Positions 51,725-60,163 of a stretch of 64,000 nt of DNA are shown piece by piece (within the stretch, counting starts at the first letter, position 1; each line of letters opens with the position of its first letter). Made by a program: the position numbers and the translations under genes. This DNA comes from Cytophagaceae bacterium. GTDB taxonomy: Bacteria > Bacteroidota > Bacteroidia > Cytophagales > Spirosomataceae. Where the stretch lies: the NCBI GenBank assembly GCA_027491195.1, contig JAIXWQ010000013.1:62001-126000 (forward strand), written 5' to 3'. The notes beneath the pieces were generated by a model. That model saw only the letters and a program-made list of their open reading frames with translations, had not been told where the DNA came from and did no database searches.

Positions 51725-54700
51725 CTAAGCAATTACCACCGCTCTCCCACTTTCCACATCCTGTTCCACCGTCTTGTACTTCACATCTTCTTTGATGCTT
51801 CCGTCCGCGTATTGAACAGTGACACGTTGGTTACGGTCTGCGATCTTGATCGCTTGGCGAGGTGCCGCGCGTTCTACCGATGGGGTAGATGGATCGTGGT
51901 ATTCTTCTTGAGCGCCCGCTAGGCCACCTAACAGAGAAGAAATCGCGTCGTCTTTGCTCATCTGCAATTTAGGTGCTTTCTCTTTCGGAGCTTTGGCTGC
52001 GGATTGGTTCGTTTGTTGCACTGCTGGAATTTCAGCCTTGATCACAAAGCTGATGGTATCCATGTTTACGCGGGAAACGAAACGTTGGAATAGGTTCACA
52101 GATTCGAATTTGTAGATCAATAAAGGATCTTTTTGTTCGAATACGGCGTTTTGAACGGATTGTTTCAAGTCGTCCATCTCGCGTAAATGCTCTTTCCACT
52201 CTTGGTCGATGAGCGATAAGGTGATGAATTTCTCCATCTCTTTTACCACCTCTTTACCTTGAGTTGAAATCGTTTTGTCTGCGTCCACGACGATTCCTGT
52301 CGTCATTTGGCCATTGCTAATCGGCACCTGGATGCCTGAATAGCCTTGTTGTTTCGCTTCTTGAGCTACCTGAATAACTTGAGAGGCGATGACCTCGTTT
52401 TTCGACTTATAATGTTGCTCAGCCGCTAGGAATAATTGTTCCGTTCTTTGGTCTGCATTCAATTTATTAAACGCTGACGCATTGAATGGTGGCTCCATTC
52501 CTAATAATTCGATTGTCTTCAATTCGAAATCATCGTAGCTCGTGTAGCCAGTCGCGATGTCGCGGCACACGTCGAACAAGATGTTGATGATGTCTAACGA
52601 TAAACGCTCGCCTAAAAGGGCGTTTTGACGACGCTTATAGATGGCGTTACGTTGGTAGTTCATCACGTCATCATATTCTAATAGACGTTTACGAATGCCA
52701 AAGTTATTCTCCTCCACCTTCTTTTGCGCTCTCTCAATTGATGAGGTAATCATCGAGTGTTGGATCACTTCGCCTTCTTCCATTCCCAGGCGGTCCATCA
52801 CTTTTGCGATACGGTCTGAACCGAATAAACGCATCAAGTTGTCCTCTAGGGAAACAAAGAATTGAGATGAACCCACGTCACCTTGACGTCCCGCACGACC
52901 ACGTAACTGGCGATCGACGCGACGAGACTCGTGGCGTTCCGTACCGATGATCGCTAGACCACCCGCTGCCTTCGACTCTGGGCTTAATTTAATATCGGTT
53001 CCACGACCCGCCATGTTTGTGGCGATCGTTACCTTGCCTGATTGACCTGCTTCAGCGACGATTTCCGCCTCGCGAGCGTGTTGTTTGGCATTTAATACAT
53101 TGTGTTGAATCTTGCGAATCGTCAATAGACGGCTCAATAATTCTGAGTTCTCTACCGAAGTCGTACCTACTAAGACGGGACGTCCACTAGCCACTAATTC
53201 TTGAATTTCCTCCGCTACAGCATTGTACTTCTCGCGAACGGTGCGGTATACTTTGTCCTCGTGGTCTTTACGTTGAATCACGCGATTCGTCGGAATCGAA
53301 ACCACATCTAATTTATAGATTGTCCAAAACTCACCCGCTTCCGTCTCCGCCGTTCCTGTCATACCCCCTAATTTGTGGTACATACGGAAATAGTTTTGAA
53401 GGGTAACCGTGGCATAGGTTTGGGAAGCATCTTCTACATTCACTCCCTCTTTCGCCTCAATCGCCTGGTGCAATCCGTCTGAATACCGACGTCCTTCCAT
53501 CACACGCCCCGTTTGCTCATCGACGATCTTCACCTTGCCATCTACTAAGATATATTCCGTATCCTTTTCGAATAGGGTATAGGCCTTTAATAACTGGCTC
53601 ACCGTGTGAATACGCGATGCTTTCTCGTTATATTCTTGGATCAATTGCTCTTTCGCAGATAAACGATCAGCATCCGATAAATCGGCTGTTTTTTCGATGC
53701 GGTTTAAGTCAATCGAAAGATCAGGTAAAACGAAGAAGTCTGGATTTTCGGTGTTGCCACTCATGAATTCCAAACCTTTCTCGGTCATCTCCACCTGGTT
53801 GTTCTTCTCTTCGATCGTGAATAAAAGCGGCGCCACCGCCTCAGGCATCATCTTTTGGTTGTCCGCCAGGTAAATGCTCTCCGTCTCATTCATCAATTGC
53901 TTCATGCCGTTTTCAGACAAGAATTTGATCAATGGCTTCGACTTAGGTAAACCTTTGTAAGCGCGATACAGGGCTAAACCACCCTCTTTTTTATCCCCAG
54001 CGGCGATCAATTTCTTCGCTTCTACTAGGAAGTTTTGAACGATCTGCTTCTGTGCTTCGACTAATTTGTGAATGCGAGGTTGGAAGGTTTCGAACTCTTG
54101 CTCATCGCCTTTTGGAATCGGTCCAGAGATAATTAAAGGCGTTCTCGCGTCATCAATTAACACCGAATCGACCTCATCGACCATCGCGAAATGGTGCGGT
54201 CTTTGGACTTGATCTTCTAAACTACGCGCCATATTATCGCGCAAGTAATCAAAGCCAAACTCATTATTCGTTCCGTAAGTAATATCTGCCCAATAAGCCG
54301 CGCGACGCTCTTCTGTATTAGGCTCGTGTTTATCAATACAATCTACTTTCAATCCGTGGAATTCGAACAACGGCGCATTCCACTCGGAGTCGCGTTTCGC
54401 TAAGTAATCATTCACCGTTACTAAGTGAACTCCGCGTCCTGCTAAGGCATTTAAATAGGTAGGAAGGGTAGAAACGAGTGTTTTTCCTTCACCCGTACCC
54501 ATTTCTGAAATCTTTCCTTGGTGTAATACGATACCCCCGATCAGCTGCACATCATAGTGCACCATGTCCCAGGTAATCTCGTTTCCAGCAGCTAACCATT
54601 GATTTTTCCACACGGCTTTGTCCCCCTCAATCACCACATTCTTCTTCTTAGAAGCGATGAATTTATCCTCTACCGTCGCCGAAACGACTAATTGCTTATT

Positions 54701-55078
54701 CTCTGTAAAACGACGCGCTGTTTCTTTTACCACCGCGAAGGCTTCTGGTAAAATCTCCATCAATACCACTTCTAAACGGCTATTGCGCTCGAGTTGCAAA
54801 GCATCAATTTGTTGGAAGAAACGGTCTTTTGCATCCACATCTTCTGTTTCTTCCGCAGAGGTATGTAAGGCCGTGATTTGATCATCTATATCCGCTAAAA
54901 AAGCGCCAATGCGAGACTTGAATTCTGCTGTTTTACCGCGCAATTCGTCATCTGATAAGCTAGCTAACTTAGCGTACTCACTCTTTATATTCTCAACGAT
55001 AGGCATCAACGCTTTAATGTCGCGCTCTGATTTCGTGCCAAAAATTTTCGTTACCGATTTACTGATGAATGAAATCAT
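51725..55078 (-). CDS. secA: Preprotein translocase ATPase SecA
   Basis: 1117 residues, long for SecA (E. coli about 900) but usual in Bacteroidota because of insertions. Nucleotide motifs: MGTGEGKTLVSTL near 192, VDEVDSVLIDDARTPLIISG near 290, and TNMAGRGTDIKLSP near 690 with RRVDRQLRGRAGRQGD after it. It drives Sec-dependent export of precursors through SecYEG. The C-terminus ends without the SEC-C zinc tail. Single gene, with convergent proB downstream. Clear assignment. Confidence 0.96.
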   Translation of the reverse strand: MISFISKSVTKIFGTKSERDIKALMPIVENIKSEYAKLASLSDDELRGKTAEFKSRIGAFLADIDDQITALHTSAEETEDVDAKDRFFQQIDALQLERNSRLEVVLMEILPEAFAVVKETARRFTENKQLVVSATVEDKFIASKKKNVVIEGDKAVWKNQWLAAGNEITWDMVHYDVQLIGGIVLHQGKISEMGTGEGKTLVSTLPTYLNALAGRGVHLVTVNDYLAKRDSEWNAPLFEFHGLKVDCIDKHEPNTEERRAAYWADITYGTNNEFGFDYLRDNMARSLEDQVQRPHHFAMVDEVDSVLIDDARTPLIISGPIPKGDEQEFETFQPRIHKLVEAQKQIVQNFLVEAKKLIAAGDKKEGGLALYRAYKGLPKSKPLIKFLSENGMKQLMNETESIYLADNQKMMPEAVAPLLFTIEEKNNQVEMTEKGLEFMSGNTENPDFFVLPDLSIDLNRIEKTADLSDADRLSAKEQLIQEYNEKASRIHTVSQLLKAYTLFEKDTEYILVDGKVKIVDEQTGRVMEGRRYSDGLHQAIEAKEGVNVEDASQTYATVTLQNYFRMYHKLGGMTGTAETEAGEFWTIYKLDVVSIPTNRVIQRKDHEDKVYRTVREKYNAVAEEIQELVASGRPVLVGTTSVENSELLSRLLTIRKIQHNVLNAKQHAREAEIVAEAGQSGKVTIATNMAGRGTDIKLSPESKAAGGLAIIGTERHESRRVDRQLRGRAGRQGDVGSSQFFVSLEDNLMRLFGSDRIAKVMDRLGMEEGEVIQHSMITSSIERAQKKVEENNFGIRKRLLEYDDVMNYQRNAIYKRRQNALLGERLSLDIINILFDVCRDIATGYTSYDDFELKTIELLGMEPPFNASAFNKLNADQRTEQLFLAAEQHYKSKNEVIASQVIQVAQEAKQQGYSGIQVPISNGQMTTGIVVDADKTISTQGKEVVKEMEKFITLSLIDQEWKEHLREMDDLKQSVQNAVFEQKDPLLIYKFESVNLFQRFVSRVNMDTISFVIKAEIPAVQQTNQSAAKAPKEKAPKLQMSKDDAISSLLGGLAGAQEEYHDPSTPSVERAAPRQAIKIADRNQRVTVQYADGSIKEDVKYKTVEQDVESGRAVVIA

Positions 55079-55230
55079 TATAATATTCTGTGCTTGTTAG
55101 GCGTTTGGAAAAATGAAAAGGCAATTTACCAATTTGAATTTTTATCCTAACTATAATCGATAAATTAATCCGAAAAAATGTTAGAATCCACTCAAAATTA
55201 CTTGATTTGTAAATTAATCTACTCAACAAA

Positions 55231-55701
55231 ATGTCAGAGCTTCCAGTTCCACCGCGCAGAGCACCCCGCAAAAAATTGAAAATGCCTTTATTTGGCGGCG
55301 GCAGTGGTTCTTCAGCACATAAGGATGATGTGTTTGGGAAGAATTTCGGTTCTATTTTGATTGCGATGACGGGGATTGCTTTTGCAGCCCAAATTTTCTT
55401 GCCTAACCTTTGGGCACAAAAAGTATATAACGATGCCGATGAGATTAAGGAGATGAGTTGGAAGGGAAGCATTCGAAAAAAATACACAGACGCTAAATCA
55501 AAGAGCAATATTCATTATTACCTCTTAATTAAAGGAGAGAAAGGTGGGAAACAATTAGTGGATCTAGTTGATGCTGATCCCGTATTTTTCGACCAAGTAG
55601 CCGTGCCTCAGCGTGTGGAGAAAACCGCGAATTCCCTGAATGTTCGGGTGCAGCGTTTTTCAAAACCGGATACGACCTTAACGATCAAATTCTTAGAATA
55701 A
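55231..55701 (+). CDS. Hypothetical single-span membrane protein
   Basis: 156 residues. A Pro/Gly/Lys-rich N-terminus (PVPPRRAPRKKLKMP) precedes one membrane helix (ILIAMTGIAFAAQIFLPNLW near 49-68), and about 85 residues follow outside the membrane. No family is recognised. It is immediately upstream of the DUF1800 gene (1-base gap after its stop), so it may be part of that unit. Confidence 0.6.
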   Translation: MSELPVPPRRAPRKKLKMPLFGGGSGSSAHKDDVFGKNFGSILIAMTGIAFAAQIFLPNLWAQKVYNDADEIKEMSWKGSIRKKYTDAKSKSNIHYYLLIKGEKGGKQLVDLVDADPVFFDQVAVPQRVEKTANSLNVRVQRFSKPDTTLTIKFLE

Positions 55702-55702
55702 A

Positions 55703-57073
55703 ATGCCAGCTTGGAATACGAAAAATATCGCTCATCTATTATCTAGAACGCTTTTTGGCTATTCTAAGCAAAACTTGCAGGCTGCTCAGGGCTATTCCTC
55801 TTTTGCTGATTTGATCGATTTAGTGATTTTACAAGACGCACCCCAGCCTTCAGCGCCTAATGCCTGGGTGAATACGGTGCCTGCTGCTTCCCAAACGACT
55901 TCCGGAGAAACGGGAACTTGGTACCGGGAATTCAATTATTGGTGGTTTAATTTAATGCACAAAGAGGGGCTAGCGATGCGCGAAAAAATGGTGCTCTTTT
56001 TGCACAACCATTTTGCGAACGAACGAGATAAAGTAGTCTATCCCCAAAACATGTACGCCCAGAATGCCCTTTTTCGCAAATATGCGCTAGGCAATTTCAA
56101 GCAGCTGGTGAAGGATATTTCCAAAGATCCTGCCATGCTCATCTACTTAGATGGAAACAATTCGCGCGGCTCAGTTCCGAACGAAAACTATGCCCGAGAG
56201 CTTTTGGAATTATTCACGATGGGTATAGGGAACTATACCGAAACCGATGTGAAGCAAGCGGCCAAAGTGCTCTCTGGGTGGCAGGTGAGTGGATTGAAAG
56301 CCACTTTTGTTCCTGCACGCTGGTATACAGAAGCCTCTGTTACGGTATTAGGCAAAACGGCGAAATTCGACATGGATACCCTAGTGGATCATATTTTCAC
56401 TCAAAAAGCCACCGCCGAATTCATTTGTCGTAAACTCTACAAGGAATTTGTCTATTACAAGCCCAACGAGGCTTTTATCTCCGAAATGGCAACGGTATTC
56501 CGTGCTAACAACTTCGAGATGAAGCCGCTTTTGAAGTTTTTATTCTCATCAGAGGAGTTTTATACAGCCGCCTATATAGGTGCGAAGATCAAAAACCCTA
56601 CCGAGCTTATGGTAGGTGCCTCTAAACTCTTAGAATTAGCCGCGCCGGATTACATCAATATGTATGAGTTGTCTAAAGTGCTTCAAATGCAATTATTCCA
56701 GCCACCCGATGTGGCCGGCTGGCCGGGTCAACGCGAATGGATTTCCTCAACGACCTATTCTTATCGAGGTGGTTTCACGGATTCCTTGATCACAGGGAAA
56801 CGCTATAATGGGGTAAATGTCACCGGAAAGCTTTCCGCTGTGGCCTATGCCCAGACTTTTCAGAACTCTGAAAATGCGGTTGAATTTGTGGACGATGTGT
56901 TAGCCTTGTTCTTACAATTCCCCGTTACTCCTAAAAAGAAAGCGTTCTTGTTAGAAACTCTCTTAGGTGGAACAATCGTAAAAAACTGGTCTACCTACAC
57001 GCCTGGTGCAAACGTTAGTTTGCAGCAATTTTTTAAAGCCGTGATGCGTTTACCTGAATTTCAACTCTGCTAA
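55703..57073 (+). CDS. DUF1800 family protein
   Basis: 456 residues with HLLSRTLFGYSKQNL near 12, HNHFANERDKVVYPQNMYAQN near 99, and NENYARELLELFTMG near 160, all features of DUF1800. No obvious signal peptide in the visible start, although the protein is expected to be exported. It is 2 bases from the DUF1501 partner, a pairing seen throughout Bacteroidota. The biochemical role is unknown. Confidence 0.85.
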   Translation: MPAWNTKNIAHLLSRTLFGYSKQNLQAAQGYSSFADLIDLVILQDAPQPSAPNAWVNTVPAASQTTSGETGTWYREFNYWWFNLMHKEGLAMREKMVLFLHNHFANERDKVVYPQNMYAQNALFRKYALGNFKQLVKDISKDPAMLIYLDGNNSRGSVPNENYARELLELFTMGIGNYTETDVKQAAKVLSGWQVSGLKATFVPARWYTEASVTVLGKTAKFDMDTLVDHIFTQKATAEFICRKLYKEFVYYKPNEAFISEMATVFRANNFEMKPLLKFLFSSEEFYTAAYIGAKIKNPTELMVGASKLLELAAPDYINMYELSKVLQMQLFQPPDVAGWPGQREWISSTTYSYRGGFTDSLITGKRYNGVNVTGKLSAVAYAQTFQNSENAVEFVDDVLALFLQFPVTPKKKAFLLETLLGGTIVKNWSTYTPGANVSLQQFFKAVMRLPEFQLC

Positions 57074-57075
57074 TC

Positions 57076-58614
57076 ATGAAAAAGGAGCTATCTAGATCGG
57101 AGTTTTTAAGGAGAATGGCGCTACTTTCAGGGGGTGTCGGATTAGGTATTTCGGGTATCCCGGGTCAGGCCTATGCCCAATTGCCAGCCGGGCTTGCCGC
57201 TTCCGTGCCTGCAGGAAATGCTTTGGTGATCATTCAATTAGTGGGAGGAAACGATGGTTTAAATACTGTCATTCCGGCCGAAAATGATATTTACATTGCT
57301 AAGCGACCAGACATCGCCATTAAAAAAGTCGATGCGCTAGCCTTGAAAAATGGGATGTATTTGCATCCCTCGATGTCGGGCATTAAGTCTTTGTATGATC
57401 AAGGAAATGTGTCTATCATCCAAAACGTCGGCTACGCAAACCCGAACCGTTCTCACTTCCGTGCCACCGATATTTGGAATACGGGTTCGGATGCGAATGT
57501 GGTTTGGGAGGAAGGCTGGGCGGCCCGTTTTTTGGCAGAAAAATACCCTGCCTATCCCATAGCGATGCCTTCGCATCCCATGGCCATCCAATTAGGTTCC
57601 GTCGAATCCTTGTTATTTCAATCTGACCTAGGTCGTTTCGGCACCGTTTTCGAAGATCCTAACCTCTTCTATCAATTAGTTTCAGGTACTTTAACCGACG
57701 ACGAAATTCCGCCGGCCACGCTAGCTGGAGATGAATTAGCCTTTTTGAAGCAAATTTCAAGCACTTCCTTACAGTACTCGACGGTTATTCGTGATAAGGC
57801 CTTATTGGGTAAAAACGCGCTCAGCTATCCAGCCACTAACCTAGCTAAACAACTAGGAATCGTTGCGAAATTGATCACCGGTGGCTTAGAAACGCCTGTT
57901 TATTTATGTACCATCGGGGGATTCGACACGCATGCGAATCAATTAAATCAACACGCGAACTTGTGGAAACAAATTTCAGATGCCGTAACGGCCTTCCAAA
58001 AAGATTTGAAAACCCAAAATAAAGCGAAAAATGTCACGGTGATGACCTTCTCCGAATTCGGTCGACGCGTGAACCAAAATGGCACGACTGGAACCGACCA
58101 CGGAACAGCTGCGCCGATGTTTGTAATCGGAGATACCGTGAGAGGAGGCTTAGTAGGAGAGAACCCGAACTTGACAAATCTCGATTCGAACGGGGATATC
58201 AAAGCCGTTTTTGATTACCGCCAAATCTACTCCACCGTCCTGATGGACCATTTAGGCATGACGGCTGGAAGCACTTCGGCGATTTTTAATAAATCTTTCG
58301 AGCGTCTGCCTATCTTCTTGAGCTCGCCATTGCTGGCTGAAAAAGGTGTGCGTATGGTATTGATGGATCCAGCTCCTAATCCTGCCTCCGGAAATGTGCG
58401 CATTCAGTTTGCGGCCTTCGAGGCGATGCGGGTGGAATTAGCACTTTATAATTTGGTAGGAGAGAAGGTAAGCCAACTATTTGCCGGCGAAGTGCAGAGC
58501 GAATCCTATACCTATGGATACGATGTCAGCTCATTTGCATCGGGTACCTACTTGTTAAGTTTGTCCTCTTCTACGGGTGAAAGAATAACGAAGCGATTAA
58601 TCCTTTTAAATTAG
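57076..58614 (+). CDS. DUF1501 protein with T9SS sorting domain
   Basis: 512 residues. A twin-Arg-like start (SRSEFLRRMALLSGG) leads into a long DUF1501 domain with LVGGNDGLNTVIP near 55 and a TFSEFGRRVNQNGTTGTDHG stretch near 325. The last about 80 residues (APNPASGNVRIQF, then GTYLLSLSS and ITKRLIL) form a type A C-terminal domain used by the type IX secretion system. It is therefore exported and probably attached at the surface. It works with the DUF1800 protein beside it. Confidence 0.88.
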   Translation: MKKELSRSEFLRRMALLSGGVGLGISGIPGQAYAQLPAGLAASVPAGNALVIIQLVGGNDGLNTVIPAENDIYIAKRPDIAIKKVDALALKNGMYLHPSMSGIKSLYDQGNVSIIQNVGYANPNRSHFRATDIWNTGSDANVVWEEGWAARFLAEKYPAYPIAMPSHPMAIQLGSVESLLFQSDLGRFGTVFEDPNLFYQLVSGTLTDDEIPPATLAGDELAFLKQISSTSLQYSTVIRDKALLGKNALSYPATNLAKQLGIVAKLITGGLETPVYLCTIGGFDTHANQLNQHANLWKQISDAVTAFQKDLKTQNKAKNVTVMTFSEFGRRVNQNGTTGTDHGTAAPMFVIGDTVRGGLVGENPNLTNLDSNGDIKAVFDYRQIYSTVLMDHLGMTAGSTSAIFNKSFERLPIFLSSPLLAEKGVRMVLMDPAPNPASGNVRIQFAAFEAMRVELALYNLVGEKVSQLFAGEVQSESYTYGYDVSSFASGTYLLSLSSSTGERITKRLILLN

Positions 58615-58640
58615 ATTCAGATGCTTATCTTTGTAGATTG

Positions 58641-59333
58641 ATGAAAAAGAACTTCTATTTTGTTTGTTTATTCACGTTGATAAGCCTCTCTGCGAGTGCA
58701 CAACGTTGGTCCTATGGAGCAGGCCTAGGAGGCTCGCTCTACCACGGAACATTTGCTAACTGGCATGTGCTTCCGAACGATAAGGAATTAGCGATGACAC
58801 GTCCAGCCTTGAATTTACAAGTTCGCTATCAGAATAATCCCACCTTTGCCTACCGAATTCAAACTGTTTTTACAGATCTTCGTGGAGGCACGGGAAACCG
58901 GGTTTCACCAGTGACGGTTGCGCTTCCCGTAACGAATTTTGCTACGTCCATCTTCGGTATTGATGCCTTAGTGGAATATAATTTTTTGAACTACCAAAAC
59001 TCAGTCAGACGCGTAAATAACTGGACGCCTTACTTTTACCTAGGGGCCTCTACTGTTTTTGCCAAAGTTTCAGGCACTCAAGATGCCGTCGCTTTTAAGA
59101 CCAATACGAAGATGAATTATGCGCTTCCTTTTGGGATTGGGTTTAAATACCAACTGAGCCCGAGCTGGGGAATTCAATGGGATTTAGGTGCGAGAAAAAC
59201 ATTTACAGATGCTTTGGATAGACCATTAATGGAGGGTGAAGCTGCGTTTAATTTATCGAAAGGCGATCAATATCTGAATTCTTCCTTAACCGTAACCTAC
59301 ACGATTCAATCCGTTTTTTGTCCTACCTATTAA
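58641..59333 (+). CDS. DUF6089/PorG-like outer membrane beta-barrel protein
   Basis: 230 residues from the ATG at 58641; the TTG before it adds one residue. Signal peptide to about 20, then beta-strand pairs typical of a small barrel (SYGAGLGGSLYHG near 24, ALNLQVRYQNNPTFAYRI near 52, and YALPFGIGFKYQLSPSWGI). PorG-type proteins are linked to T9SS assembly. The TATCTTTG at 58626-58633 has a -7 look but no clear -33. Confidence 0.7.
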   Translation: MKKNFYFVCLFTLISLSASAQRWSYGAGLGGSLYHGTFANWHVLPNDKELAMTRPALNLQVRYQNNPTFAYRIQTVFTDLRGGTGNRVSPVTVALPVTNFATSIFGIDALVEYNFLNYQNSVRRVNNWTPYFYLGASTVFAKVSGTQDAVAFKTNTKMNYALPFGIGFKYQLSPSWGIQWDLGARKTFTDALDRPLMEGEAAFNLSKGDQYLNSSLTVTYTIQSVFCPTY

Positions 59334-59343
59334 CAAGTTTTAA

Positions 59344-59374
59344 TTGGATAGGGCGGCCGTTTTAACTACATTTG
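59344..59374 (+). promoter_or_regulatory. Promoter of the uppS-bamA-skp cluster
   Basis: TTG at 59344-59346, a 20-base spacer, then TACATTTG at 59367-59374: the Bacteroidota -33/-7 form. Start would be near 59380, before the TTG start codon at 59407. Confidence 0.55.
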
Positions 59375-59406
59375 CCACCTTATTGTTTTGAAAATCCTGA
59401 ATTAAA

Positions 59407-60147
59407 TTGAAAGCGTCGATTGATCTACATAATGTTCCTGTACACATTGCCGTTATTATGGACGGGAACGGTCGTTGGGCAAAGCAGCAGGGGATGATGG
59501 ACCGGGTTTTTGGTCATCGTTCGGCTTTGAAAGCAGTGAGAGAAACGATCGAAGGTTGCGGAGAGCTAGGGGTGAAGTTTTTAAGTTTATATGCCTTTTC
59601 AACCGAGAATTGGAACCGTCCGAAAGCGGAAGTAACGGCTTTAATGAGTCTTTTAGTGAGTGCGATTAAGGATGAATTGCCGGGGATGATCGAGAAAGAT
59701 ATTCGATTAAAAGCCATCGGCGACCTAAGCAAATTGCCCGCCTCTTCCAGAGCTGAATTAGAAAAAGCGATGGCGAAGACGGCAGATAATAAAGGTTTGA
59801 CGCTGAATTTAGCCCTTTCTTACTCAGGTAAGTGGGATTTAGTGCAGGCAACTCAGCAAATTGCTGAGAAAGTAAAAAATGGAGAATTAAACGCTGAATC
59901 CATTGATTCAGACACGATACAATCACATTTGGCGACGGCAGAGATGCCGGATCCAGATTTGATGATTCGAACCGGTGGAGATCACCGAATTAGTAACTTT
60001 ATGCTGTGGCAATTAGCCTATGCAGAATTGTATATTTTTGAAGATTTGTTTTGGCCAGATTTTAGAAAAGAACATCTAAATGAAGCGATTATAGACTTTC
60101 AAATGCGTGAAAGACGTTTTGGAAAGATAAGTGAACAATTAAATTAA
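59407..60147 (+). CDS. uppS: Isoprenyl (undecaprenyl) diphosphate synthase
   Basis: 246 residues starting with TTG at 59407, chosen because the first ATG in this frame falls inside the conserved AVIMDGNGRWA motif (19-29). Other marks: FGHRSALKAVRE near 36, SLYAFSTENWNRPK near 61 and PDLMIRTGGDHRISNFMLWQL near 183. It makes the C55 lipid carrier for peptidoglycan and surface glycans. It is the first gene of a cluster that continues to bamA (16-base gap). Confidence 0.92.
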   Translation: MKASIDLHNVPVHIAVIMDGNGRWAKQQGMMDRVFGHRSALKAVRETIEGCGELGVKFLSLYAFSTENWNRPKAEVTALMSLLVSAIKDELPGMIEKDIRLKAIGDLSKLPASSRAELEKAMAKTADNKGLTLNLALSYSGKWDLVQATQQIAEKVKNGELNAESIDSDTIQSHLATAEMPDPDLMIRTGGDHRISNFMLWQLAYAELYIFEDLFWPDFRKEHLNEAIIDFQMRERRFGKISEQLN

Positions 60148-60163
60148 GGGCTGAGGCCCCCGT